The notes: generated by a model from the sequence alone, not told the origin. A stretch of DNA of 5,226 bases from Gammaproteobacteria bacterium (GCA_016191795.1 JACPVK010000055.1:1-5226); one strand, 5' to 3'. Numbered from the stretch's first letter, positions 1-5,226 are shown. Numbers and translations: made by a program.

Positions 1-178
1 GCACTGCTGCGAACGCCATGCGCACGGATGTGCATGGCGGGCCTTCATCAGCGAAGCATGGAATGTGCAGCGATGAAGTGCGAATGCCGCGAGCGCATGA
101 CGCGCACGACTGCATGGATGCAGAAGGTAGAGCAACGCAGGGAGCGGTTGCCGAGGAGCGGCGCATTCGCGGTAATTT
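1..178. repeat. GC-rich hairpin-dense tract, possible dispersed repeat
   Basis: This stretch is visibly richer in G+C than the rest of the window and is packed with short self-complementary words. Positions 15-38 fold as GCCAT/ATGGC plus GCAC/GTGC around a GGAT loop with a 2-nt bulge. Positions 110-123 read CTGCATGGATGCAG, two 6-bp arms around GG. Positions 132-151 pair GCAAC with GTTGC. Two diverged copies of a CAGCGA...GAATG word follow one another between about 48 and 87. A plus-strand frame is open from the left edge to 206, but its composition (many His, Arg, Met and Ala from repeated GCATG/GCGCA words) is repeat-like and matches no family I know. I infer a dispersed, REP-like intergenic repeat beyond the 3' end of the reductase gene. 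The left boundary is outside the window, and the end of an unrecognised gene is possible. Confidence 0.35.
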
Positions 179-202
179 TTTATTTTTGGTGAAATATGCA
201 GG

Positions 203-1282
203 TTAGGGGGCCAGAAACGGATAATCCGTATAACCTTTTTCCTCACCCGTATACAACTTTTCATAATCCGGCGCATTTAGCGCAGCGCCACGACGAAAGC
301 GTTCGACAAGATCCGGATTAGCCAGTACCAATCTGCCAAATGCAATGGCATCCGCACCGCCCGATTTAATCGCCTGTTGCGCCGATTCGAAATCATAACC
401 ATTGTTGCGTATCAGTTTGCTATTAAAAATAGTACGCAAGCGATCATAGTCAAACGGTACCCATTGTTCTTTTGGTGCGCCGCCTGTGCCTTGTAATAAA
501 TCCAGAAATGCCAGATTGAATCGGTTTAGACCATTAACAACATACTCAAATGTTTCCTGTGCATTGTCATCAGAGATGTCGTTAAACTGTGTAACAGGGG
601 ACAGGCGTATACCTACACGATCACCGCCAACAGCAGTGCAAATACCTTCCATGATTTCAAACAACAAACGAGCGCGATTTTCCTTGCTGCCACCGTAGGC
701 ATCAGTACGCTGATTGGTGGAAGAACGTAAAAACTGATCAAGCAAATATCCATTGCCGGCATGTACTTCCACGCCATCAAATCCGGCCTGCATGGCATTT
801 TTGGCGGCTTGCACATAATCAGCGACCAGTTTTGGCAGTTCGGTTGTTTCCAGTGCCCGTGGTGTTACAAAATCCTTCATGCCTTTTCCGGTAAAGGTCT
901 GGCCCGCCGGGCGAATTGCAGAAGGTGCTACCGGTAATGCCCCATTGGGTTGCAAATCCGGGTGAGAAATACGTCCAACATGCCATAACTGAAGCGCAAT
1001 TTTTCCGCCGGCACCCTGTACCGCTTTTGTAACATTTCGCCAGCCCGCGATCTGCTCTGGCGAATGAATTCCGGGTGTGCGCGGGTAGCCATGGCCTTCG
1101 GCGCAAATCGGTGAGGCTTCTGTCAGAATTAAACCGACTGTTGCGCGTTGTTTGTAATACTCCGCGATGAGATTGGTTGGTACATTGCCAGGGCCTGCGC
1201 GGTTACGTGTCAGGGAAGACATGATGATGCGATTTTTAAGTTCAATGGCGCCAAGGCGTACAGGTGTGAATAAATCAGTCAT
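203..1282 (-). CDS. Old Yellow Enzyme family alkene reductase (NemA-like, FMN-dependent)
   Basis: A 359-residue TIM-barrel flavoprotein of the OYE family, close to the usual 350-370. Such cytosolic enzymes use NAD(P)H through FMN to reduce activated C=C bonds of enones, maleimides and quinone-like electrophiles, and often nitrate esters; the substrate here cannot be read from sequence. Visible signatures: the N-terminal FMN segment with MSSLTRNRA (Thr25 at the flavin-tuning site), LQLWHVGR at 97-104 (Gln98 contacts FMN in the family), the active-site stretch HAGNGYLLDQFL from His174 (His174/Asn177 hold the substrate oxygen, Tyr179 is the likely proton donor), RTDAYGGSKENR at 192-203, and phosphate-binding FGRLVLANPDL at 315-325. 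The C-terminal GYTDYP (350-355) recalls E. coli NemA. The His-Asn pair resembles yeast OYE rather than the His-His of NemA. The start is supported by GGAGA four bases upstream. It appears intact. Electrophile detoxification is an inference. Confidence 0.95.
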   Translation of the reverse strand: MTDLFTPVRLGAIELKNRIIMSSLTRNRAGPGNVPTNLIAEYYKQRATVGLILTEASPICAEGHGYPRTPGIHSPEQIAGWRNVTKAVQGAGGKIALQLWHVGRISHPDLQPNGALPVAPSAIRPAGQTFTGKGMKDFVTPRALETTELPKLVADYVQAAKNAMQAGFDGVEVHAGNGYLLDQFLRSSTNQRTDAYGGSKENRARLLFEIMEGICTAVGGDRVGIRLSPVTQFNDISDDNAQETFEYVVNGLNRFNLAFLDLLQGTGGAPKEQWVPFDYDRLRTIFNSKLIRNNGYDFESAQQAIKSGGADAIAFGRLVLANPDLVERFRRGAALNAPDYEKLYTGEEKGYTDYPFLAP

Positions 1283-1286
1283 GTTA

Positions 1287-1291
1287 TCTCC
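1287..1291 (-). promoter_or_regulatory. ribosome binding site of the alkene reductase
   Basis: On the minus strand the bases read GGAGA, four bases before the ATG whose first base is at 1282. This is the best Shine-Dalgarno match near the reductase and fixes its start. No convincing -35/-10 pair was found directly upstream. Confidence 0.7.
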
Positions 1292-1308
1292 AGTTGGCAG
1301 TTATATAG

Positions 1309-1500
1309 TTAATACAATTCAGCTTGTTTGTCTGGTATTACTAATTGGTCTAAAACACACAATGGCCATAGTTTACGAGGCAGACCAGCAGTTAACAACA
1401 AACCATCCAGTGCTTCGGCGCCCGCCAGAATGATGTTGTCAGAACTATTTACTATCCGTGACAAAAAAATGATATTTTCGCGAGGTTTTTGCGAATCCAT
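1309..1500 (-). CDS. doubtful 63-residue hypothetical protein upstream of the alkene reductase
   Basis: A 63-codon minus-strand frame runs from ATG at 1500 to a TAA at 1309-1311, ending 26 bp before the reductase start. It begins MDSQKPRENI and ends DKQAELY, with a hydrophobic middle (NIILAGAEALDGLLL) but no clear membrane span, signal peptide or known domain. An in-frame TGA lies a few codons upstream, so the start cannot be extended. No good Shine-Dalgarno precedes the ATG. In favour: same strand, an operon-like gap, and an otherwise empty 282-bp interval between reductase and outer-membrane gene. Against: small size, no family match I recognise, and overlap with open frames on the other strand. 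It could be a remnant of a lost gene or chance. I do not assign a function. Confidence 0.22.
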   Translation of the reverse strand: MDSQKPRENIIFLSRIVNSSDNIILAGAEALDGLLLTAGLPRKLWPLCVLDQLVIPDKQAELY

Positions 1501-1564
1501 ATCCGCATACTTTCAACCGTTGTTATTCAATACTACGGAAAGAATATATGAAAACGCAGGCTGG

Positions 1565-2386
1565 TCAGGGGCTGGAAGCCAGAATCCAGGTAACACCCAG
1601 CCCGATAAAATAATAATGTTTATCTTCAACCAGCGGGCTGTCATCGATAACCCCGTGATTCAGGTTTTCGTAACGTAATATTCCCCAGATCAGTACATTA
1701 TCATGACGCCAGGCAGCACTAATGTCTACAACCAGTCCGCTGTATCCCTGATCAGCCTGATACAAAGGACGTTGGGGCGTTACATCACTGGTATTTACAT
1801 CATAATAATATGCATGGTAGCTCTGTGTTGCGTAACGCAACCCCGCTCTGGCTTTGGCATTCAGCCCAGTACGTCCGCTACGGCGTTGTTCATATACCAG
1901 GCGTGGTTCGGCTATCCAGCCTTCATTTGTCTGCTGTTCAATGTCCAGTGCAATCGCGGAGCGTAACGGTAGTTCAAATCTAAATTCCCTGGTACTGCTG
2001 CGTTTACCGTCAATAGTGTATTCAAGCGAAGGGCCGATCTGTATCACGGCATCCAGATTTGGCATGCCGAGTCTGGCAGCGCTGTCATCGCTTTTAACCG
2101 GTAGACCAAAATCAGCACTGACATCCAGATACCAGTTTGAATCGAATGGGAATAAACCACGCAGGCCTCGATCAACTTCTAAATATTTCGACAGATATGT
2201 AAAGTAAGGTAATGGCAGGAGATAGGTTTTATTATCTCGTGAGCCAGGATATAAGCGAAAGTCGATCACACCCGCACCGGCACCCAGTTGCCATTCGGGT
2301 TGTTGCGCCGCAATGCCGGAACTGAATGTTATTAACCCAAATGTTATAGCCAGTTGGCGTAAGAGATGTGGCGTGTTTATTATCAT
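1565..2386 (-). CDS. MipA/OmpV family outer-membrane protein
   Basis: A 273-residue exported beta-barrel of the MipA/OmpV family. E. coli MipA is a scaffold reported to bring the murein hydrolase MltA together with a penicillin-binding protein; other members are outer-membrane porins or receptors, so the role here is open. Residues 1-27 form a signal peptide with Arg10, hydrophobic core LAITFGLITFSS and a GIAA|QQ cleavage site. The mature protein shows family hallmarks: GAGAGVIDFRLYPGS at 35-49, LPLPYFTYLS at 57-66, the glycine-rich DRGLRGLF, then LPVKSDD (95-101), RLGMPNLD (105-112) and IGPSLEY (117-123). Alternating polar and apolar strands continue to the end. The C-terminus is ILASSP rather than the terminal Phe or Trp usual for outer-membrane barrels. 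The ATG is preferred because an in-frame TGA lies eight codons upstream, although Shine-Dalgarno pairing is weak. Gaps of 145 bp upstream and 282 bp downstream suggest it is transcribed alone. Confidence 0.88.
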   Translation of the reverse strand: MIINTPHLLRQLAITFGLITFSSGIAAQQPEWQLGAGAGVIDFRLYPGSRDNKTYLLPLPYFTYLSKYLEVDRGLRGLFPFDSNWYLDVSADFGLPVKSDDSAARLGMPNLDAVIQIGPSLEYTIDGKRSSTREFRFELPLRSAIALDIEQQTNEGWIAEPRLVYEQRRSGRTGLNAKARAGLRYATQSYHAYYYDVNTSDVTPQRPLYQADQGYSGLVVDISAAWRHDNVLIWGILRYENLNHGVIDDSPLVEDKHYYFIGLGVTWILASSP

Positions 2387-2531
2387 TTTATATCTATGGC
2401 ATACAGGTCAGTGAGTGACAGAAATGGATGTGATGTAGCTGTGGTGTTTTTATAAGCTGTGCCTGTACTTTTAAGAGTCACGCTTTATCCTGTTATGCGT
2501 GGACAATTTTAAGCCGGGAAGGCCAGTATTA

Positions 2532-2924
2532 TCAGGTAGAACTCTTTTCCAGTTTGCTGCCAATTCTGTAGGTATCAATGATACCGATTACCCAGCAAAA
2601 GCTGACGGCTGCTGTGGCAATATTCAGCCATAGATTATCCGCGTTGGCCTGTTGCCGGGTAATCAGTTCATTGATAGCGATGGGGTCAAGTGGAACATTG
2701 CCATTTTGTATTTCGGCAACAATTTTAAATGCCTGCTCCGTTGCTTTAACCACCAGATAATACAGGCTGACGATTGAAATACTCATGATGGTCAGGCCTG
2801 TAATGTATTGCTTTAGATATATATGCCCGGAACCGGGAAATACCAGAAAGGATAACAATAAGGCTTTCGTAGAACGTTTCATTTTGCTGCGGCCTGTTAT
2901 TTCTGTGAGGTGATAATCATACAT
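2532..2924 (-). CDS. small membrane protein with TM2-like FPGSGHIYL hairpin motif
   Basis: A protein of up to 130 residues with hydrophobic segments at about 20-37 (ALLLSFLVFPGSGHIYL), 41-60 (ITGLTIMSISIVSLYYLVVK) and 98-118 (LWLNIATAAVSFCWVIGIID). A polar region between them (61-97) is rich in Glu, Gln and Asn and contains NGNVPLDP. The Pro-Gly-x-Gly-His-x-Tyr-Leu turn between the first two helices and the closing Asp-x-Tyr (117-119) recall TM2-type and related small inner-membrane proteins; the resemblance is by motif only. The function is unknown to me. The start is uncertain. ATG 2924 has only AAAAAG before it. Met15 (ATG 2882) begins MKRSTKALLLS, a more natural membrane-protein N-terminus, but has only a distant AGG upstream. 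It lies 145 bp upstream of the outer-membrane gene and 124 bp downstream of the rhodanese gene. Confidence 0.7.
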   Translation of the reverse strand: MYDYHLTEITGRSKMKRSTKALLLSFLVFPGSGHIYLKQYITGLTIMSISIVSLYYLVVKATEQAFKIVAEIQNGNVPLDPIAINELITRQQANADNLWLNIATAAVSFCWVIGIIDTYRIGSKLEKSST

Positions 2925-3048
2925 CTTTTTGCAATGAATGGTGTGTGCTGATTATGGCTGGAAGTTGCCATACGAGATAATGCTAATAAGTCACTTCCCT
3001 GTGTTTTCTGCACATCGTTCGTATCTGAAGAAGTTTTAATTTATGATT

Positions 3049-3471
3049 TCAAAATGTCGCTTCATGTACCTCGGGCATACCGTCGGCTACCCAGCGCGCA
3101 TAGCCACCGTCAAGGTTGAGTACGTTTTTGAATCCCATCATCTGTAGTACGGCACAGGCCATGGCAGCACGGCCACTGGTGGCGCAATAAACAATGACCT
3201 GACGGTCGCGAGCAGAGGCCAGTTCTGGTAAATGTTTGGGATAGGCTGGATCTGCGGCAGGTTCGATAATGCCGCGTGGGACCAGGCGGGCTCCCCTGAT
3301 GTGTCCGAGCTCAAACTCACCATGTTCGCGCACATCGATCAATAACAAGTCTTCCTTGTTATTCAGTTTGTCCAGCAGCTCCCTGGGAGTTATTTCACGA
3401 ATACAGGATTTGGCGGCGCGAACAAAGTCCATCAGGCTCATGGGTTGTTCGGGTTTGAAGGTGTTGTACAT
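3049..3471 (-). CDS. single-domain rhodanese-like sulfurtransferase
   Basis: A 140-residue cytosolic protein with one rhodanese domain. Rhodaneses carry a persulfide on an active-site cysteine and pass sulfane sulfur to acceptors such as cyanide, thiols or biosynthetic partners; the partner here is unknown. Domain marks in order: REITPRELLDKL (25-36), LLLIDVREHGEFELGHI (42-58) with the classic Asp46-Val-Arg48 and Gly56-His57-Ile58, GA at 60-61, then VIVYCATSGRAA (92-103). In that last stretch Cys96 is the catalytic residue and the loop C-A-T-S-G-R ends in Arg101. The C-terminal Gly-Gly-Tyr-x-x-Trp follows. All key residues are present, so it should be active. No signal peptide is visible. The ATG at 3471 is chosen over Met11 because GGAG lies six bases upstream of it. 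It is the promoter-proximal gene of the minus-strand block, with a TATAAT 62 bp ahead. Confidence 0.93.
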   Translation of the reverse strand: MYNTFKPEQPMSLMDFVRAAKSCIREITPRELLDKLNNKEDLLLIDVREHGEFELGHIRGARLVPRGIIEPAADPAYPKHLPELASARDRQVIVYCATSGRAAMACAVLQMMGFKNVLNLDGGYARWVADGMPEVHEATF

Positions 3472-3477
3472 CTGTGG

Positions 3478-3481
3478 CTCC
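3478..3481 (-). promoter_or_regulatory. ribosome binding site of the rhodanese gene
   Basis: The minus strand reads GGAG six bases before the ATG at 3471-3469. This spacing decides for the first ATG rather than the internal Met11 codon, which has no such motif. Confidence 0.7.
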
Positions 3482-3532
3482 AGTATTGATTAATAGAAAG
3501 TGGGTTCAGGTGGAGTATTTTGTAAGAAAGCT

Positions 3533-3561
3533 ATTATAAGGTGCTGTCCGGGTTGTTGAAA
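3533..3561 (-). promoter_or_regulatory. probable sigma70 promoter of the rhodanese gene
   Basis: On the minus strand a perfect TATAAT (3538 down to 3533) is preceded, after 17 bp, by TTTCAA (3561 down to 3556), a poor -35. Transcription would start near 3526 and give a leader of about 55 bases before the ATG. The exact -10 and correct spacing support it; the weak -35 suggests modest strength or activator dependence (inference). It lies about 85 bp from the left end of the inverted-repeat element. Confidence 0.5.
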
Positions 3562-3645
3562 TGTGTATCGAGTGAAATTAATTAGATGGGCCGGCTTGCA
3601 GAAGTGGATAGTGATTGGTTATGGCCTGTGTGTCTGTCAGTGTCA

Positions 3646-4012
3646 GGTCAGTCCCGAATGGCACTTACTTAAGCTCTAAATGAATACAGGATGCCGAGAG
3701 TAAATCGCCAAACCCTGGGCCAGGTCAAAGATTGACGCGAAGACGCAAAGACGCAAAGGTTTTTTGTCTGGGTTGATATGCAATGGGGTTATCTCACGGG
3801 TGTTCGAGCAGGATTTCAATGATGCATGCAGAAATAACCGTCAGGAAATACCATTCTCAAAGATATGCCGTCCTCCATCCTGACCTTTTCCTGCTTGTCT
3901 TTGCGTTCTTTGCGCCTTCGCGTCAAGGTTTTGCTTTTGCTATATTTATCTACAATAGTGTGTGCCATGCTCATACAGATTGAGCTTAAGTAAGTGCCAT
4001 TCAGGTCTGGCC
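3646..4012. mobile_element. MITE-like 367-bp element with 31-bp terminal inverted repeats
   Basis: The left end (3646-3676) and right end (3982-4012) are inverted copies matching at 28 of 31 positions. The inner 21 bp (3656-3676 against 3982-4002) are perfect and begin GAATGGCACTTACTTAAG on the left arm. The outer ten bases read GGTCAGTCCC on the left and GGCCAGACCT on the complement of the right. Between them is no credible gene: the only open frames are short, low-complexity readings of the inner repeat. The size, long terminal repeats and absence of a transposase fit a MITE or an internally deleted insertion sequence. The TTAAG-ending arm vaguely recalls IS4-type termini, but I cannot assign a family. 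No clean target duplication is visible. Flanks CAGGTCAGTCCC (3644-3655) and CAGGTCTGGCCC (4002-4013) match at 10 of 12 in direct orientation, but they overlap the outer repeat. The element fills half of the divergent interval. Confidence 0.7.
3732..3926. repeat. nested inverted repeat built from GACGCRAA octamers
   Basis: The left arm (3732-3758) contains three head-to-tail octamers, GACGCGAA, GACGCAAA and GACGCAAA, at 3734-3757. The right arm (3899-3926) is its reverse complement with one substitution and one extra base. The arms are 140 bp apart. The pair lies exactly centred in the larger element, with 55 bp on each side to the outer perfect repeats. From memory, GACGCAAAG-type repeats are common in environmental proteobacterial genomes and often border small genes such as those for GxxExxY proteins. 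The core holds a minus-strand ATG after GGTCAGG (ATG at 3876) that reads MEDGISLRMVFPDGY and then stops, possibly the fused remains of such a gene. That link is speculative; the inverted repeat itself is directly visible. Confidence 0.65.
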
Positions 4013-4057
4013 CCCAATGCCCCTGGCGACATGTGATATGTTGATTCATTGAATATA

Positions 4058-4086
4058 TTGCCATGTTAATACTGAGGGGCTATAAA
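4058..4086 (+). promoter_or_regulatory. sigma70 promoter of the sensor gene
   Basis: TTGCCA (4058-4063) and TATAAA (4081-4086) each match the sigma70 consensus at five of six bases and are separated by exactly 17 bp. Transcription would begin near 4093, leaving a leader of about 90 bases before the ATG at 4184. The -35 starts 46 bp after the right end of the inverted-repeat element, so the promoter lies outside it. Confidence 0.65.
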
Positions 4087-4087
4087 T

Positions 4088-4126
4088 AATCTGCAGAAAT
4101 CAGATTTATAGCGACGGGCTCAGATT
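4088..4126 (+). promoter_or_regulatory. operator-like repeat cluster at the sensor gene transcription start
   Basis: AATCTG (4088-4093) is the inverted copy of CAGATT (4101-4106), and the heptamer TCAGATT occurs twice in direct orientation at 4100-4106 and 4120-4126, exactly 20 bp apart, or two helical turns. The cluster begins right after the -10 hexamer and covers the predicted start point, where a bound regulator would normally repress. The inverted pair could instead form a weak 6-bp hairpin in the leader RNA. No regulator can be named. Confidence 0.3.
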
Positions 4127-4183
4127 ACTGCGGTTTGGTGGTTTATTGCATGTCCCTATTTCAGCCTGGCGAGTGCTTGTTAG

Positions 4184-5226
4184 ATGTTTCTTAATGCTAT
4201 CTCGATATTTATAAGCTGGACGCCTGCTCTTCGGAACGTAAGGCTGCTTGTTGGCCTGTTTGTCATGTTGGCCTGTCTGCAGGTTCAGGCGGCTTCCGTT
4301 TTTATACTGCATTCCTACAGCCAGGAGTACAACTGGACCAGGCGTCAACATGCCAGCTTTGTACAGCGTGTTGAATCCCAGGCTAAAAGTGACGTGCTGA
4401 TATCCACGGAATATCTGGATACCAAGCGTCATGCCTATAATGATGATTATGCACAGGAGCTGTATCGCCATTTGCAAATAAAATATGCCGGTTATCATCC
4501 AGATCTTATTTACGTTACCGATGACAATGCGCTGGGTTTTGCGCGTGCGTACTTAACCAGTCTATTTCCCGATGTGCCTGTTGTGTTTTCCGGTGTAAAT
4601 AACTACTCGATGCTCAATAAGATCGATCCTAAATTGATGACGGGTGTTTTCGAGAAAAAAGAAATTACGCCAAATATTGATATCATAAAGCATGTTGGTG
4701 CCAGGCGCGAAACAATGGCATTTATTGGGGATGCGTCCAATACTTATCATGCGATAGAGCACGAAATAATTACGGAGCTGACAAAGTATCCGGACCTTAC
4801 GGCGAAATTCAGATCATCAGAAGTTATCGATGACATCGTTACAGGCCTGGGGCAGTGTGGCTGTAAATATGTCTTTCTGACGACTATTGGTGGCATCAAG
4901 GATGGTTCAGGTAAAAGCCTGTCGCTTAAAGAAATTATCAGGCGAATAACCGAGGCTGATCAATTTGCGTTACTCAGCATGGAAGACGGGTATTTATATG
5001 ATGGTGTGGTCGGTGGTTATGTCACCAGCGGTGAGGGGCAAGGCGAAGCGGCTGCCGACATTGCGTTAAAAATACTGTCAGGGACACCTGTTAGCGATTT
5101 GCATCCTGTTTTAAAAAGTCCGAATAAATATATATTCGATCAGCGTGAGCTGAAACGACTCGGCATTATTTTGCCGGAAAATATTCTTTCGATTGCTGAT
5201 ATTCTTCATCCTGATATAAGTTTTTA
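4184..5226 (+). CDS. membrane sensor protein, N-terminal part: periplasmic ABC_sub_bind-type domain (truncated by window end)
   Basis: The frame is open from ATG 4184 to the window edge, giving 347 residues without a stop. An in-frame TAG directly before the ATG fixes the earliest start; Shine-Dalgarno is weak (GGCGAG about 12 bases upstream). Residues 1-36 are an export signal or anchor: a long N-region with Arg17 and Arg20, core LLVGLFVMLACL, possible cleavage at VQA|AS. The periplasmic domain opens with FILHSYSQEYNW (40-51), continues through DLIYVTDDNALGFARAYL (107-124) and VPVVFSGVNN (131-140), and closes with GGYVTSGEGQGEAAADIAL from 277 and FDQRELKRLGI (318-328). This order matches the ABC transporter substrate-binding-like domain (ABC_sub_bind type) that serves as the input module of many histidine kinases and GGDEF/EAL proteins. 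A transmembrane helix and cytoplasmic output should follow outside the window. A free-standing binding protein is less likely: it would normally end about here, and no stop has appeared. The ligand is unknown. Confidence 0.85.
   Translation, partial: MFLNAISIFISWTPALRNVRLLVGLFVMLACLQVQAASVFILHSYSQEYNWTRRQHASFVQRVESQAKSDVLISTEYLDTKRHAYNDDYAQELYRHLQIKYAGYHPDLIYVTDDNALGFARAYLTSLFPDVPVVFSGVNNYSMLNKIDPKLMTGVFEKKEITPNIDIIKHVGARRETMAFIGDASNTYHAIEHEIITELTKYPDLTAKFRSSEVIDDIVTGLGQCGCKYVFLTTIGGIKDGSGKSLSLKEIIRRITEADQFALLSMEDGYLYDGVVGGYVTSGEGQGEAAADIALKILSGTPVSDLHPVLKSPNKYIFDQRELKRLGIILPENILSIADILHPDISF

Noticed and set aside
152..187. Possible Rho-independent terminator (T-rich run 173-187 after GCGCATTCGCG)
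   Set aside because: The stem before the T-run is only three base pairs, and on the strand of the reductase the run is A-rich, so it cannot terminate that gene.
18..206. Plus-strand frame of 62 codons through the GC-rich left edge
   Set aside because: Its residues come from repeated GCATG/GCGCA words, it has no ribosome binding site, it ends inside the 3' end of the reductase gene and it resembles no family.
1337..1352. ATTACTAAT palindrome next to GGTCTA upstream of the reductase, considered as a NemR-like operator
   Set aside because: Only one TAGACC-type half is present, without a symmetric mate, and no promoter could be located to give it context.
1328..1678. 116-codon plus-strand frame overlapping the 3' end of the outer-membrane protein gene
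   Set aside because: It runs antisense into the MipA/OmpV coding region and has no recognisable features or ribosome binding site.
2961..2998. GGAAGT/ACTTCC pair considered as a terminator between the rhodanese and membrane-protein genes
   Set aside because: Six base pairs around a loop of more than 20 bases and no T-run on either strand.
3783..4064. Short frames on both strands within the inverted-repeat element (3783-3983 plus, 3816-4064 minus)
   Set aside because: They translate the repeat arms into low-complexity Lys/Arg or Phe/Ala runs, cross the element's right arm and lack ribosome binding sites in the right place.
4106..4498. 130-codon minus-strand frame antisense to the sensor gene
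   Set aside because: It overlaps the signal peptide and periplasmic domain coding sequence, whose family match is clear; the hydrophobic start is the complement of the ATCATTATTATAGG-like coding stretch.

Overview
The window looks like chromosomal DNA of a moderate-GC gammaproteobacterium. This is inferred from the gene families (an Old Yellow Enzyme ene-reductase, a MipA/OmpV outer-membrane protein, a periplasmic sensor input domain), Gram-negative export signals and sigma70-type promoters. No marker gene allows a finer placement.

Layout. Bases 1-178 are a GC-rich tract full of short hairpins, unlike the rest of the window, with no convincing gene. Four recognisable genes then lie on the minus strand: an OYE/NemA-type alkene reductase (203-1282), a MipA/OmpV family outer-membrane protein (1565-2386), a small two-to-three-helix membrane protein (2532-2924) and a single-domain rhodanese (3049-3471). 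A doubtful 63-codon frame (1309-1500) sits just upstream of the reductase. Gaps of 120-280 bp between the main genes suggest separate transcription units rather than one tight operon. Only the rhodanese has a plausible promoter (TATAAT at 3533-3538).

The 712-bp divergent interval 3472-4183 is the most unusual part. It holds a 367-bp gene-free element bounded by 31-bp inverted repeats (21 bp perfect, 3646-3676 and 3982-4012). Nested exactly in its centre is a second inverted repeat built from a GACGCRAA octamer (3732-3758 and 3899-3926). It looks like a MITE or a decayed mobile element with another dispersed repeat inside it. Beyond it lie a good sigma70 promoter (TTGCCA-17-TATAAA, 4058-4086) and a cluster of TCAGATT-type repeats.

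That promoter points at a plus-strand gene starting at 4184 and running off the window. Its 347 visible residues are a signal peptide or N-terminal anchor and a periplasmic domain of the ABC_sub_bind type. This domain commonly forms the input half of membrane-bound histidine kinases or GGDEF/EAL proteins; the output half is outside the window.

No pathway links the genes. I see no defence system, CRISPR array, rRNA or tRNA. The nested repeat element and the truncated sensor are the two things most worth following up.
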